NCBI RefSeq assembly: GCF_028680575.1
Contig: NZ_JAPCKI010000001.1
Coordinates: forward strand, 310,001-374,000
Reading direction: 5' to 3'
DNA length: 64,000 nucleotides
From: Acidovorax benzenivorans
Lineage (GTDB): Bacteria > Pseudomonadota > Gammaproteobacteria > Burkholderiales > Burkholderiaceae_C
The stretch's first letter is position 1. Every line of letters starts with the position of its first letter. Made by a program: the position numbers and the translations under genes. The notes under the pieces are model-generated. The model was given only the letters and a program-made list of their open reading frames with translations. It searched no databases and had not been told where the DNA came from. Shown here one piece after another: positions 52,083 through 59,585 of this stretch.

Positions 52083-53084
52083 ATGACTCCCGCCCCCGCC
52101 GCGCTGCCCCCCTTTGATGCTGATCAGGCCCTGCGCCTGGCCCGCGAGACCTTCCACATCGAGGTGGAAGCCCTGAACGGCCTGGCGGCTCGCGTGGATG
52201 GTGTGTTCGCCCAGGCGGTGTTGATGGTGCTGCAGGCCCGGGGCCGCGTGGTGGTGATGGGCATGGGCAAAAGTGGCCATGTAGGTCGCAAGATCGCCGC
52301 CACCCTGGCCTCCACCGGCACCCCCGCCTTTTTCGTGCACCCCGCAGAAGCCAGCCACGGCGACCTGGGCATGGTCACTGGCGACGACCTGGTGCTGGCC
52401 ATTTCCAACAGCGGCGAAAGCGGCGAACTCACGGCCATCCTGCCGGTGCTGAGGCGCCTGGGCGCTCCGATGATCGCCATGACGGGCGGCCTGCAGTCCA
52501 CCCTGGCGCGCCACGCCGACCTGGTGCTCGACTGCAGCGTGGAGCGCGAAGCCTGCCCGCTGAACCTGGCACCCACCGCCAGCACCACGGCCCAACTGGC
52601 CATGGGTGACGCACTGGCCGTGGCCCTGCTGGACGCCCGGGGCTTCCGTCCCGAAGACTTTGCCCGCTCGCACCCCGGCGGTGCGCTGGGCCGCAAGCTG
52701 CTCACCCATGTGAGCGACGTGATGCGCTCGGGCGCCGAGGTGCCGTGTGTGGCCCCCGATGCCTCGTTCAGCGACCTCATGCGCGAGATGAGCGCCAAGG
52801 GCCTGGGCGCCTCGGCCATCGTGGACGCTGCCGGGCAGGTGCTGGGCATCTTCACCGACGGTGACCTGCGCCGCCGCATCGAGGCCGGGGCGGACCTGCG
52901 GTCCACCACCGCCGCCCAGGTCATGCACGACAACCCGCGCCGCATTGCCCCCGATGCACTGGCCGTGGACGCCGCCGAAATGATGGAGGCACACGCCATC
53001 ACCAGCGTGCTGGTGGTGGACGCCGCAGGCGCCCTGGTGGGTGTGGTCCACATTGGCGACCTGATGCGCGCAAAAGTCATATGA
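52083..53084 (+). CDS. kdsD: Arabinose-5-phosphate isomerase
   Basis: 333 aa of the KpsF/GutQ type: SIS domain (VVVMGMGKSGHVGRKIAATL, AFFVHPAEASHGDLGMVTG, ISNSGESGELTAILPVLR) plus two CBS domains (DAAGQVLGIFTDGDLRRRIE; ITSVLVVDAAGALVGVVHIG). It turns ribulose 5-phosphate into arabinose 5-phosphate, the first step to Kdo for LPS. It is followed by kdsC and lptC, supporting the biosynthetic KdsD role. Confidence 0.94.
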   Translation: MTPAPAALPPFDADQALRLARETFHIEVEALNGLAARVDGVFAQAVLMVLQARGRVVVMGMGKSGHVGRKIAATLASTGTPAFFVHPAEASHGDLGMVTGDDLVLAISNSGESGELTAILPVLRRLGAPMIAMTGGLQSTLARHADLVLDCSVEREACPLNLAPTASTTAQLAMGDALAVALLDARGFRPEDFARSHPGGALGRKLLTHVSDVMRSGAEVPCVAPDASFSDLMREMSAKGLGASAIVDAAGQVLGIFTDGDLRRRIEAGADLRSTTAAQVMHDNPRRIAPDALAVDAAEMMEAHAITSVLVVDAAGALVGVVHIGDLMRAKVI

Positions 53085-53180
53085 CCCCCCTGAGTCGCTT
53101 CGCGCCTTCCCCCCAAGGGGGACGCACCCCCTGGCCCGGCGAAGCCGGTTCCACGGGTGCACTCGCTTTGGCCGTGCCTG
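53085..53180 (+). repeat. GC-rich dispersed repeat, family 2 (copy 3)
   Basis: Begins CCCCCTGAGTCGCTTCGCGC right after the kdsD stop, has a CTTCCCCCCAAGGGGGAC hairpin and ends with GGTGCACTCGCTTTGG. It separates kdsD from kdsC and, by the hairpin, could lower read-through. Confidence 0.65.
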
Positions 53181-53195
53181 TTCAAACGCTGTGTA

Positions 53196-53756
53196 ATGAC
53201 CTCTGACGCAACCTTTCCCGTGCTGCAATTCCCCCCCGAGCTGCTGCTGCGCGCCCAGGGCGTGCGCGTGGCCTTTTTCGACGTGGACGGCGTGCTCACC
53301 GATGGGGGCCTGTACTTCAGCGAAACGGGCGAGACCATCAAGCGCTTCAACACCCTGGACGGGCACGGCCTCAAGCTGCTGCAAAAGGCGGGCATCACCC
53401 CTGCCGTGATCACCGGCCGCGACTCTGCGCCGCTGCGCGTGCGCCTGAAGGCTTTGGGCGTCGAGCACGCCGTGTTTGGCACCGAAGACAAGCGCCCCGC
53501 CGCCGAGCAGATTCTTGCCACCTTGGGCCTGACCTGGGCGCAGGCGGCGGCCATGGGGGACGACTGGCCCGACCTGCCCGTGATGCGCCGCAGCGCCTTT
53601 GCGTGTGCGCCTGCCAACGCCCAGACCGAGGTGCGCCACGCGGCCCATTTCGTCACCCAGGCGCGCGGGGGCGACGGTGCGGCGCGCGAGCTGTGCGACT
53701 TGCTGCTCGTGGCCACGGGGCGCTATGCGGCGCTGCTGGCGGACTACACCGCATGA
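53196..53756 (+). CDS. kdsC: KDO 8-phosphate phosphatase (HAD-IIIA)
   Basis: 186 aa. Motif I is VAFFDVDGVLTDGGLYFSET near residue 26, FNTLDGHGLKLLQKAGI and VITGRDS (motif II), a Lys in EDKRPAAEQI and motif III GDDWPDLPVM; no cap domain, as expected for the tetrameric KdsC. It releases Kdo from Kdo 8-phosphate. Start ATG 53196; the stop overlaps lptC by four bases. Confidence 0.94.
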   Translation: MTSDATFPVLQFPPELLLRAQGVRVAFFDVDGVLTDGGLYFSETGETIKRFNTLDGHGLKLLQKAGITPAVITGRDSAPLRVRLKALGVEHAVFGTEDKRPAAEQILATLGLTWAQAAAMGDDWPDLPVMRRSAFACAPANAQTEVRHAAHFVTQARGGDGAARELCDLLLVATGRYAALLADYTA

Positions 53757-54373
53757 TCCGCGTGATCCGACAGGGCTGGGACCAGCTCTCGATCTACCTG
53801 CCCGTGGTGCTGATGGGCCTGCTGGCCCTGGGCACTTGGTGGCTGGTGCGCAATGCGCCCATGCCCCAGTTGCCCGCGATTGACCGGCCCGTGCACCACC
53901 AGCCGGACTATTTCATGAGGTCCTTCTCGGTGAAGACGTTCGACGCCACGGGCCGCCTGCAAAGCGAGGTGCAGGGCGACGAGGCGCGCCATTACCCCGA
54001 CACGGACACGCTGGAGATCGACCAGGTCCGCATGCGCTCGGTGGGCCTGGATGGCCGCGTCACCGTGGCCACGGCCAACCGGGCCCTGAGCAACGCCGAC
54101 GGCTCGGAAGTGCAGTTGTTTGGCAACGCCATCGTCACCCGTGAGCCCCTGCCCGCCAAACCGGGGGCGGTGGCGCAGCCCCGCATGGAGTTCCGGGGTG
54201 AGTTTCTGCATGCCTTCACCAACACCGAGCGTGTGCGGTCCGACCAGCCCGTCACGCTCACCCGGGGCAACGACCGGTTTACCGCCGACAACATGGATTA
54301 CGACAACCTTGACCAGTTGCTGCAATTGCGCGGGCGGGTGCGCGGCATGATCCTGCCGGGCACCACCCGGTAG
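53753..54373 (+). CDS. lptC: LPS export system protein LptC
   Basis: 206 aa. One N-terminal transmembrane helix (LSIYLPVVLMGLLALGTWWL) followed by a periplasmic beta-jellyroll: DYFMRSFSVKTFDATGRLQS, GDEARHYPDTDTLEIDQVRM, NAIVTREPLPA and a DNMDYDNLDQLLQLRGRVRG end typical of LptC. It moves LPS from LptBFG to LptA. It is coupled to kdsC; lptA and lptB, its usual followers, are not here. Confidence 0.92.
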   Translation: MIRVIRQGWDQLSIYLPVVLMGLLALGTWWLVRNAPMPQLPAIDRPVHHQPDYFMRSFSVKTFDATGRLQSEVQGDEARHYPDTDTLEIDQVRMRSVGLDGRVTVATANRALSNADGSEVQLFGNAIVTREPLPAKPGAVAQPRMEFRGEFLHAFTNTERVRSDQPVTLTRGNDRFTADNMDYDNLDQLLQLRGRVRGMILPGTTR

Positions 54374-54416
54374 CCCGCCGCTCCATCCTGCCTCGCCGCC
54401 CACTGCCGGAACGCAC

Positions 54417-55199
54417 ATGACCACTCCCCTTGTTTTCATCACCGGCGCATCCAGCGGCATCGGCCAGGCCCTGGCCCACCGCTACCACCGCGCAGGGTAT
54501 CGCCTGGCATTGGTGGCGCGGCGCACGTCCGAGGTCAAAACATGGGCAAGTGCCCAAGGAATAAGTCCAGAATGCTATGAAATTTATAGTGCCGATGTCT
54601 CGGTGACCGACAGCATCGTGGCTGCGGGGCGCGAATGCATCGCACGCCAGGGTGTGCCGGACGTGGTCATTGCCAACGCCGGCATCAGCGTAGGCATGGA
54701 CACAGCCGTGCGCGACGACATCGACGTCATGGCCCGCACCTTTGCCACCAACAACATCGGCATGGCGGCCACCTTCCAGCCGTTTGTCGACGCCATGGTG
54801 CAGCGCGGCAGCGGCACCCTGGTAGGCATCGGCAGCGTGGCGGGCATCCGGGGCCTGCCCGGCCATGGTGCCTATTGCGCCAGTAAGGCGGCGGTTATCA
54901 GCTACTGCGAAAGCCTGCGGGGTGAGTTGCGCCCCCACGGCGTGCGCGTGGTGACGGTCTCGCCGGGCTACATCGACACACCCCTCACGCAGCAGAACCG
55001 CTACAGCATGCCATTTCTGATGCAGCCGGTCGATTTTGCAGACCGGGCGTTCCGGACCATTCAGGCGGGCGTGAGCTACCGGGTCATCCCCTGGCAGATG
55101 GGCGTGGTCGCCAAACTGCTGCGCATGCTGCCCAACCCACTGTTTGATAAGCTGCTGGCAGGCCGCCCGCGAAAGCGCCGCCAGACCGAAGTGCAGTGA
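54417..55199 (+). CDS. Short-chain dehydrogenase/reductase
   Basis: 260 aa. NAD(P)-binding TGASSGIGQALAHRY at residue ~9, NAG in VVIANAGISVGM, catalytic Ser in IGSVAGIRGLPGHG and YxxxK in AYCASKAAVISY; substrate unknown. The codon use dips in GC between 54555 and 54595, where a short head-like piece of the family-1 repeat (ATGCTATGAAATTTATAGTG) is read in frame. It may be a Sdr-type lipid enzyme given the LPS context, but this is only a guess. Confidence 0.9.
   Translation: MTTPLVFITGASSGIGQALAHRYHRAGYRLALVARRTSEVKTWASAQGISPECYEIYSADVSVTDSIVAAGRECIARQGVPDVVIANAGISVGMDTAVRDDIDVMARTFATNNIGMAATFQPFVDAMVQRGSGTLVGIGSVAGIRGLPGHGAYCASKAAVISYCESLRGELRPHGVRVVTVSPGYIDTPLTQQNRYSMPFLMQPVDFADRAFRTIQAGVSYRVIPWQMGVVAKLLRMLPNPLFDKLLAGRPRKRRQTEVQ
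54572..54593 (+). repeat. Possible family-1 repeat head inside SDR gene
   Basis: ATGCTATGAAATTTATAGTG resembles the head TGCTA.CAAATTTATAGCTG of the intergenic repeats, in a local low-GC patch of an otherwise GC-rich gene. The rest of the element is not clear. Confidence 0.35.
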
Positions 55200-55261
55200 G
55201 GGCGGCACCCTGGCCGGTAGGGGCGCGGTCAACCACTCCACCGGAATCCGGCCAACCATGA

Positions 55262-55285
55262 AAAAAGCCCCCGAAGGGGCCTTTT
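55262..55285 (-). terminator. Terminator of the first RRM gene
   Basis: On the minus strand GGCCCC-TTCG-GGGGCTTTTTT makes a short GC stem (one mismatch at the base) with a run of six Ts, 22 bases after the stop codon. A TTCG tetraloop adds stability. Confidence 0.8.
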
Positions 55286-55306
55286 GACAGAAAGAGCTGT
55301 TGGGGT

Positions 55307-55876
55307 TCAGTAGCCGCTGTTGCCGCCGCCACCATAGCCACCACCGCCGCCATTGCGGCCGCCGCCCCCACCACCACCGTTGCGCGAGCCTGAGCCGTAC
55401 GGGCTGCGGAAGCCGCCTTCGCTGCGGCCACCGCCGCCATAGCCACCGCCACCACCACCACCTTCGCGGCCGCCGCCGTAACCACCACCGCCGCCGCCCT
55501 CGCGGCCACCACCATAGCCACCGCCGCCTTCACGGCCGCCGCCATATCCGCCACCACCACTGCGGCCACCGCCGCCGTAGCCGCCACCACCGCCGCCGCC
55601 AAAACCGCCACTGCGGGGTGGGCGAGGTTCCATGGGACGGGCTTCGTTGACAACGATGCTGCGGCCCCCCAGGGGTTGGCCGTTCATGCCGTTGATAGCG
55701 GCCTGGGCTTCTGCGTCGCTGCCCATTTCCACAAAGCCAAAGCCTTTGGAGCGACCCGTGTCGCGCTCCATCATGACCTTGGCGCTGGTCACGGCACCGA
55801 ACTGGCCAAAGGCCTGCTCCAGATCACCGTCGCGCACCGAGTAAGGCAGGTTGCCGACGTACAGTTTGTTGCCCAT
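55307..55876 (-). CDS. Glycine-rich RNA-binding protein with one RRM
   Basis: 189 aa. RRM at residues 1-80: RNP2 KLYVGNLPYS and RNP1 GRSKGFGFVEM, with aromatic residues for RNA stacking intact. The rest is a long Gly-rich tail with GGGGYGGGREGGGG-like units. Such proteins act as RNA chaperones and are often cold-induced in proteobacteria and cyanobacteria. The start is ATG 55876 (MGNKLYV) behind GAGGAG, which is masked by an upstream segment in a predicted stem. A shorter paralogue lies just upstream. Confidence 0.93.
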   Translation of the reverse strand: MGNKLYVGNLPYSVRDGDLEQAFGQFGAVTSAKVMMERDTGRSKGFGFVEMGSDAEAQAAINGMNGQPLGGRSIVVNEARPMEPRPPRSGGFGGGGGGGYGGGGRSGGGGYGGGREGGGGYGGGREGGGGGGYGGGREGGGGGGGYGGGGRSEGGFRSPYGSGSRNGGGGGGGRNGGGGGYGGGGNSGY

Positions 55877-55879
55877 CGA

Positions 55880-55919
55880 GGGACTCCTCAAAAACACATG
55901 GATAAAGCGATGGAGTCCC
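55880..55919 (-). promoter_or_regulatory. Stem masking the ribosome-binding site of the first RRM gene (candidate RNA thermometer)
   Basis: In RNA order GGGACTCC (55919-55912) pairs perfectly with GGAGTCCC (55887-55880) across a 24-base AU-rich loop. The second arm contains the GGAG ribosome-binding site a few bases before the ATG. An equivalent stem is present before the paralogue, with a G-U pair at one position. Confidence 0.65.
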
Positions 55920-56081
55920 CAAAACGCAGCCAGCTAATCTCAATGACGCTCTCAGCGCGAAACTGACGGATCACCGCAAACTTGAAATGCGGGCCAAACC
56001 CGCCAGACCATTATGCGCCACACTTTTGCAGAAAAAGCAAGCGGCTTTGCGTGCTGTGGTGCCCATGCCGCGCCAGAACGC

Positions 56082-56107
56082 AAAAAGGAGCCCGAAGGCT
56101 CCTTTTT
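56082..56107 (-). terminator. Terminator of the second RRM gene
   Basis: AAAAAGGAGCC (56082-56092), CGAA loop, GGCTCCTTTTT (56097-56107): perfect 11-bp stem with A-run and T-run flanks, so it can work on both strands. It lies 41 bases after the stop of the RRM gene at 56148. Confidence 0.88.
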
Positions 56108-56147
56108 TTGCCGTCAGCAGACCCTGAGGACTGCCGATGAGGACTTT

Positions 56148-56531
56148 TTAGTAGCTGCTACGGCCACCGCCGTAACCACCACCGCCGCCACCGCCGTAGC
56201 CGCCGCCACCGCTACGGCCACCGCCGTAACCGCCGCCGCCGCCATTGCCGCCACCGAAGCCACCGCTACGGGGAGCGCGGGGCTCCATAGGACGGGCTTC
56301 GTTGACCACGAGGTCACGGCCGCCGAAGTTTTGACCATGCACGCCTTGGATGGCGGCTTGGGCTTCAGCATCGCTACCCATTTCGACAAAGCCGAAACCC
56401 TTGGAACGGCCGGTGTCACGTTCCATCATGACCTTGGCGCTGCCAACCGAGCCGTACTGGCTGAAGGTCTGCTGCAGATCTTCGTCGCGGAAAGAGTAGG
56501 GCAGGTTGCCCACGTAAAGTTTGTTGCCCAT
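56148..56531 (-). CDS. Glycine-rich RNA-binding protein with one RRM (shorter paralogue)
   Basis: 127 aa. RRM with RNP2 KLYVGNLPYS and RNP1 GRSKGFGFVEM identical to the neighbour; the tail (GGGNGGGGGYGGGRSGGGGY) is much shorter. N-terminal 75 residues are about 80% identical by eye to the downstream copy, so the pair is a tandem duplication. Each gene has its own terminator and its own similar leader, so they are separate transcripts. Role: RNA chaperone or cold adaptation, inferred from the family. Confidence 0.93.
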   Translation of the reverse strand: MGNKLYVGNLPYSFRDEDLQQTFSQYGSVGSAKVMMERDTGRSKGFGFVEMGSDAEAQAAIQGVHGQNFGGRDLVVNEARPMEPRAPRSGGFGGGNGGGGGYGGGRSGGGGYGGGGGGGYGGGRSSY

Positions 56532-56534
56532 GAA

Positions 56535-56570
56535 GGACTCCTGAAAAAACACAAAAACGCGATGGAGCCC
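56535..56570 (-). promoter_or_regulatory. Stem masking the ribosome-binding site of the second RRM gene (candidate RNA thermometer)
   Basis: In RNA order GGGCTCC (56570-56564) can pair with GGAGTCC (56541-56535) through six Watson-Crick pairs and one G-U, with a 22-base loop. The loop and flanks resemble the other RRM leader (CCATCGC..TTT, TGTGTTTTTT), as does an upstream GGTCAGTTTCGCG block, so the leader is conserved between paralogues. Confidence 0.6.
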
Positions 56571-56778
56571 GACGCAATCAACAAACCTGTGACGACTTCA
56601 AAGACGCGAAACTGACCATTCACCGCTAAGCTAACTGCCCCTCTGCAAGCAGAAAAGCGAATCCATTATTAATCACTTTATGGGGCTCGTGGGGTTTTAT
56701 TTCTGGGCAGATGGGCTCAAAACGCCGAGTTCGCGTGGTTTTTCGGTGAATCCCAGGGCAAACCACAGGGTAAAATGC

Positions 56779-56905
56779 CAGAGTCTTTGGGGAGTAGCCC
56801 GCCCGGCCGCGCAATGCGCCGGGGGCATGCGTCAACACACTTGGGTTCTTTGAAACCTATGGCGTATGCGGCTTTTGAGCTGGGCGAGACCATTGACTGC
56901 AAACC
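56779..56905 (+). ncRNA. yybP-ykoY (manganese) riboswitch aptamer
   Basis: Contains the class hallmark TTTGGGGAGTAGCC at about 56785-56799, a GC-rich arm (CCGGCCGCGCAATGCGCCGG), the second arm GCATGCGTCAACACAC ... GGCGTATGC (56825-56869 region), and the closing GGCGAGACCATTGACTGC. It is directly upstream of a TMEM165/GDT1 family gene, a typical partner of this Mn2+-sensing riboswitch. Confidence 0.85.
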
Positions 56906-56939
56906 GATCCACATGGCCGGAGTCGGGGTGCAGTCAATG
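56891..56939 (+). promoter_or_regulatory. Expression platform of the manganese riboswitch
   Basis: CATTGACTGCA (56891-56901), the 3' strand of the aptamer base stem, is an exact complement of TGCAGTCAATG (56929-56939). Base-stem formation with Mn2+ would prevent this 11-bp stem. A second palindrome ATCCGGCCGGAT (56952-56963) follows before the ribosome-binding region, so control may be at translation; no T-run is present. Confidence 0.65.
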
Positions 56940-56978
56940 CGTTTTCCACCCATCCGGCCGGATAGGACCCCCTCCCCC

Positions 56979-57545
56979 ATGGAAGCCTTCTTCATTTCTA
57001 CCGCCATCGTGGCGCTCGCCGAGATGGGCGACAAGACGCAGCTGCTGGCGCTGGTGCTGGCGGCACGCTTTCGCAAACCCTGGCCCATCGTGCTGGGCAT
57101 TCTGGTTGCCACACTGGTCAACCACGGCCTGGCTGGCGCTGTGGGTGCCTGGGTAACTACCTTCCTGGGCCCCCAGGTGCTGCGCTGGATCCTGGGCGCA
57201 TCGTTCATCGCCATGGCGGTCTGGATGCTGATCCCCGACAAGCTCGACGAAGGCGAAGCCGACGGATCGCCACGCTGGGGGGTGTTTGGCACCACCGTGG
57301 TCGCGTTCTTCCTGGCCGAGATGGGCGACAAGACCCAGATCGCCACCGTCATGCTGGCGGCCAAATACAACGCTTACCTCTGGGTGGTGGCGGGCACCAC
57401 GCTGGGCATGATGCTGGCCAATGCGCCGGTGGTCTGGCTGGGCGAGCGCATCACACGCAAGGTGCCCATTCGCGCCGTGCATCTGGTGTCGGCCGTGATC
57501 TTTCTGGTGCTGGGGCTGCTGGCGATTTTTTCGTCTGCGGGCTGA
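56979..57545 (+). CDS. TMEM165/GDT1 family divalent cation exporter
   Basis: 188 aa, six membrane helices in two related halves, each with the family motif: ALAEMGDKTQLLALVLAARF near residue 12 and FFLAEMGDKTQIATVMLAAK near residue 112 (ExGDKT core). Homologues such as MneA export Mn2+ (or Ca2+) against H+. The manganese riboswitch upstream supports Mn2+ export. I choose the ATG at 56979; the open frame upstream runs through the riboswitch and is not coding. Confidence 0.92.
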   Translation: MEAFFISTAIVALAEMGDKTQLLALVLAARFRKPWPIVLGILVATLVNHGLAGAVGAWVTTFLGPQVLRWILGASFIAMAVWMLIPDKLDEGEADGSPRWGVFGTTVVAFFLAEMGDKTQIATVMLAAKYNAYLWVVAGTTLGMMLANAPVVWLGERITRKVPIRAVHLVSAVIFLVLGLLAIFSSAG

Positions 57546-57585
57546 CCCGATCGACGCGACGGGCTGGGCGACGCGGCGCGGCTTT

Positions 57586-57593
57586 GGTATATT
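57586..57593 (+). promoter_or_regulatory. Candidate extended -10 promoter of metX
   Basis: TGGTATATT-type extended -10 (TATATT at 57588-57593) lies just before the SAM-II aptamer; no good -35 is visible. A transcript would begin near 57600, at the aptamer. Confidence 0.4.
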
Positions 57594-57600
57594 TGCCGAA

Positions 57601-57653
57601 CGCGCCGATTTGCCACAGCTTGCGGGCGCTTTATAAATTCTGCTAAAGACCCG
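57601..57653 (+). ncRNA. SAM-II riboswitch
   Basis: The core follows the SAM-II (metA motif) pattern: stem GCGCC (57602-57606) with GGCGC (57625-57629), loop GATTTGCCACAGCTTGC, then TTTATAAATTCTGCTAAAGA with the typical TAAA...GCTAAA and a closing CCC. It lies upstream of metX, the common target of this class. I matched it by memory of the consensus. Binding of S-adenosylmethionine should favour the downstream terminator or mask the message. Confidence 0.85.
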
Positions 57654-57666
57654 TCCGACACACCTG

Positions 57667-57702
57667 CCCGGCCTCGTTTTTAGCGACGCCGGGTATTTTT
57701 TT
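57667..57702 (+). terminator. Terminator between SAM-II riboswitch and metX
   Basis: CCCGGC (57667-57672) and GCCGGG (57688-57693) with an inner TCG/CGA pair form a stem followed by TATTTTTTT (57694-57702). Its place between aptamer and metX suggests transcriptional attenuation by SAM. Confidence 0.85.
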
Positions 57703-57790
57703 GCCGTGGGCCTGCCCCCAGCAACAGCGGCTCACCAGGGAGCTACGGCGTGCGCAAGCGGTGGAACGTGAGGGCTTACCAGTTCCAACT

Positions 57791-58921
57791 ATGTCGTTCA
57801 TCGCCACACCCCAGTCCATGCATTTCCCGGATGCGCTGCCGCTACAAAGCGGCGCGTCCATCCGCGACTACCACTTGGCCTACGAGACCTACGGCACGCT
57901 CAATGCCGACCGCTCCAATGCCGTGCTCGTGTGTCACGCTCTCAATGCCTCGCACCACGTAGCAGGTGTTTACGCCGGGCAGGACAAGAGCGAGGGCTGG
58001 TGGGACAACATGATCGGCCCCGGCAAACCCGTGGACACCGACCGCTTCTTCGTCATCGGCGTGAACAACCTGGGCTCTTGTTTTGGCTCCACCGGCCCCA
58101 TGCACCACCACCCCGACACGGGCGAGGTCTATGGCGCGGACTTCCCCGTGGTCACGGTGGAAGACTGGGTCAACGCCCAGGCCCGCTTGCTCGACCGCCT
58201 GGGCATCCAGCAACTGGCGGCTGTGCTGGGTGGCAGCCTGGGCGGCATGCAGGCCCTCAGCTGGACGCTGCAGTACCCTGACCGCATGCGCCACGCGGTG
58301 GTGGTGGCCAGCGCCCCCAACCTCACGGCCGAAAACATTGCCTTCAACGAGGTCGCCCGCCGCGCCATCGTGACTGACCCGGACTTCCACGGCGGTCACT
58401 TCTACCGCCATGGCGTGATCCCCAAGCGCGGCCTGCGCATCGCTCGCATGATCGGCCACATCACGTACCTCAGCGACGACGTGATGAACGAAAAATTCGG
58501 CAGGCAACTGCGCGAGGGCCTGGAGCTGAAATACAGCACGCAAGACATCGAGTTCCAGATCGAAAGCTACCTGCGCTACCAGGGCGACAAGTTCAGCGAC
58601 TACTTCGACGCCAACACCTACCTGCTGATCACCCGCGCGCTCGACTACTTCGACCCCGCGCGCACCCATGCCGGCAACCTCGCGCGGGCCCTGGCCCGGG
58701 CGCAGGCCAGGTTCCTGCTGGTGAGCTTCACCACCGACTGGCGCTTCTCACCCAAGCGCAGCCGCGAGATCGTGAAGGCCCTGCTCGACAACCGCCGCAG
58801 CGTGAGCTACGCCGAGATCGACGCGCCCCACGGGCACGATGCCTTTTTGCTCGATGACGCCCGGTACATGGGCGTCATGCGCTCTTACTTCGATAGCATT
58901 GGCAAGGAGTTGCAACCATGA
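57791..58921 (+). CDS. metX: Homoserine O-acyltransferase MetX
   Basis: 376-aa alpha/beta hydrolase that activates homoserine for methionine synthesis. Nucleophile elbow [20 protein letters not shown] at ~145, oxyanion region [20 protein letters not shown], catalytic Asp in [12 protein letters not shown] and His in [14 protein letters not shown]. Whether acetyl- or succinyl-CoA is used cannot be decided by eye; many proteobacterial MetX are succinyltransferases. SAM-II riboswitch and terminator upstream; the stop overlaps metW. Confidence 0.95.
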   Translation: MSFIATPQSMHFPDALPLQSGASIRDYHLAYETYGTLNADRSNAVLVCHALNASHHVAGVYAGQDKSEGWWDNMIGPGKPVDTDRFFVIGVNNLGSCFGSTGPMHHHPDTGEVYGADFPVVTVEDWVNAQARLLDRLGIQQLAAVLGGSLGGMQALSWTLQYPDRMRHAVVVASAPNLTAENIAFNEVARRAIVTDPDFHGGHFYRHGVIPKRGLRIARMIGHITYLSDDVMNEKFGRQLREGLELKYSTQDIEFQIESYLRYQGDKFSDYFDANTYLLITRALDYFDPARTHAGNLARALARAQARFLLVSFTTDWRFSPKRSREIVKALLDNRRSVSYAEIDAPHGHDAFLLDDARYMGVMRSYFDSIGKELQP

Positions 58922-59502
58922 CCGAAAAATCGGCGATGCAAGCCCTGGCGCGCCTGGTGCCCCCCGGCTCGCGTGTGCTCGACCTGGGATGTGGCAACGG
59001 CGCCATGCTCGACTACCTGCAGCGTGAACGCGGCTGCAGCGGCTACGGCGTGGAGATTGATGATGCCAACGTGCTGGCCTGCGTGCAGCGCGGCGTGGAT
59101 GTGATCCAGCTCAACCTCGACGAGGGGCTGGCCATGTTCGACGACAACAGCTTTGATGTGGTGCTGCAGATCGACACGCTGCAACACCTGCGCAATGCCG
59201 AAACCATGCTGCGCGAGACGGCGCGTGTGGGCCGCACCGGCGTGGTGGCCTTCCCCAACTTTGCGCACTGGCCCAACCGGCTGTCCATCCTGCGCGGGCG
59301 CATGCCCGTCACTCGGCGCTTGCCCTACCAGTGGTACGACACGCCCAACATCCGCGTGGGCACCTACAAGGACTTCGAGGTGCTGGCCACCAAGAACAGC
59401 CTGCGCATCCTGGATTCTTTTGGTTTGCAGGACGGGCAAGAGGTGCGTTGGCTGCCCAATGCGCGGGCGGGCACGGCCGTCTTTCACTTCGAACACGCAT
59501 AG
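58918..59502 (+). CDS. metW: MetW methyltransferase-like protein
   Basis: 194 aa, SAM-dependent methyltransferase fold: [20 protein letters not shown] (motif I), [38 protein letters not shown] and the MetW-specific [20 protein letters not shown], then [20 protein letters not shown]. It overlaps metX by four bases (ATGA). MetW acts with MetX in methionine synthesis, probably as a partner needed for the acyltransferase. Confidence 0.96.
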   Translation: MTEKSAMQALARLVPPGSRVLDLGCGNGAMLDYLQRERGCSGYGVEIDDANVLACVQRGVDVIQLNLDEGLAMFDDNSFDVVLQIDTLQHLRNAETMLRETARVGRTGVVAFPNFAHWPNRLSILRGRMPVTRRLPYQWYDTPNIRVGTYKDFEVLATKNSLRILDSFGLQDGQEVRWLPNARAGTAVFHFEHA

Positions 59503-59585
59503 CGCTTACTGGCGCATACGCCCCGGCGACACGCCTCTGTCAACCGCATCGGCTAAGGTGCAGGCTCCGTTTGTAGGAGACCCGC

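Noticed and set aside
55310..55620. Short near-identical tandem units that might suggest a CRISPR array
   Set aside because: They are Gly/Tyr/Arg codons of the RRM protein tail with no spacers of constant size.
56775..56978. N-terminal extension of the GDT1 exporter
   Set aside because: This region is the manganese riboswitch; the transporter fold starts at the ATG at 56979.
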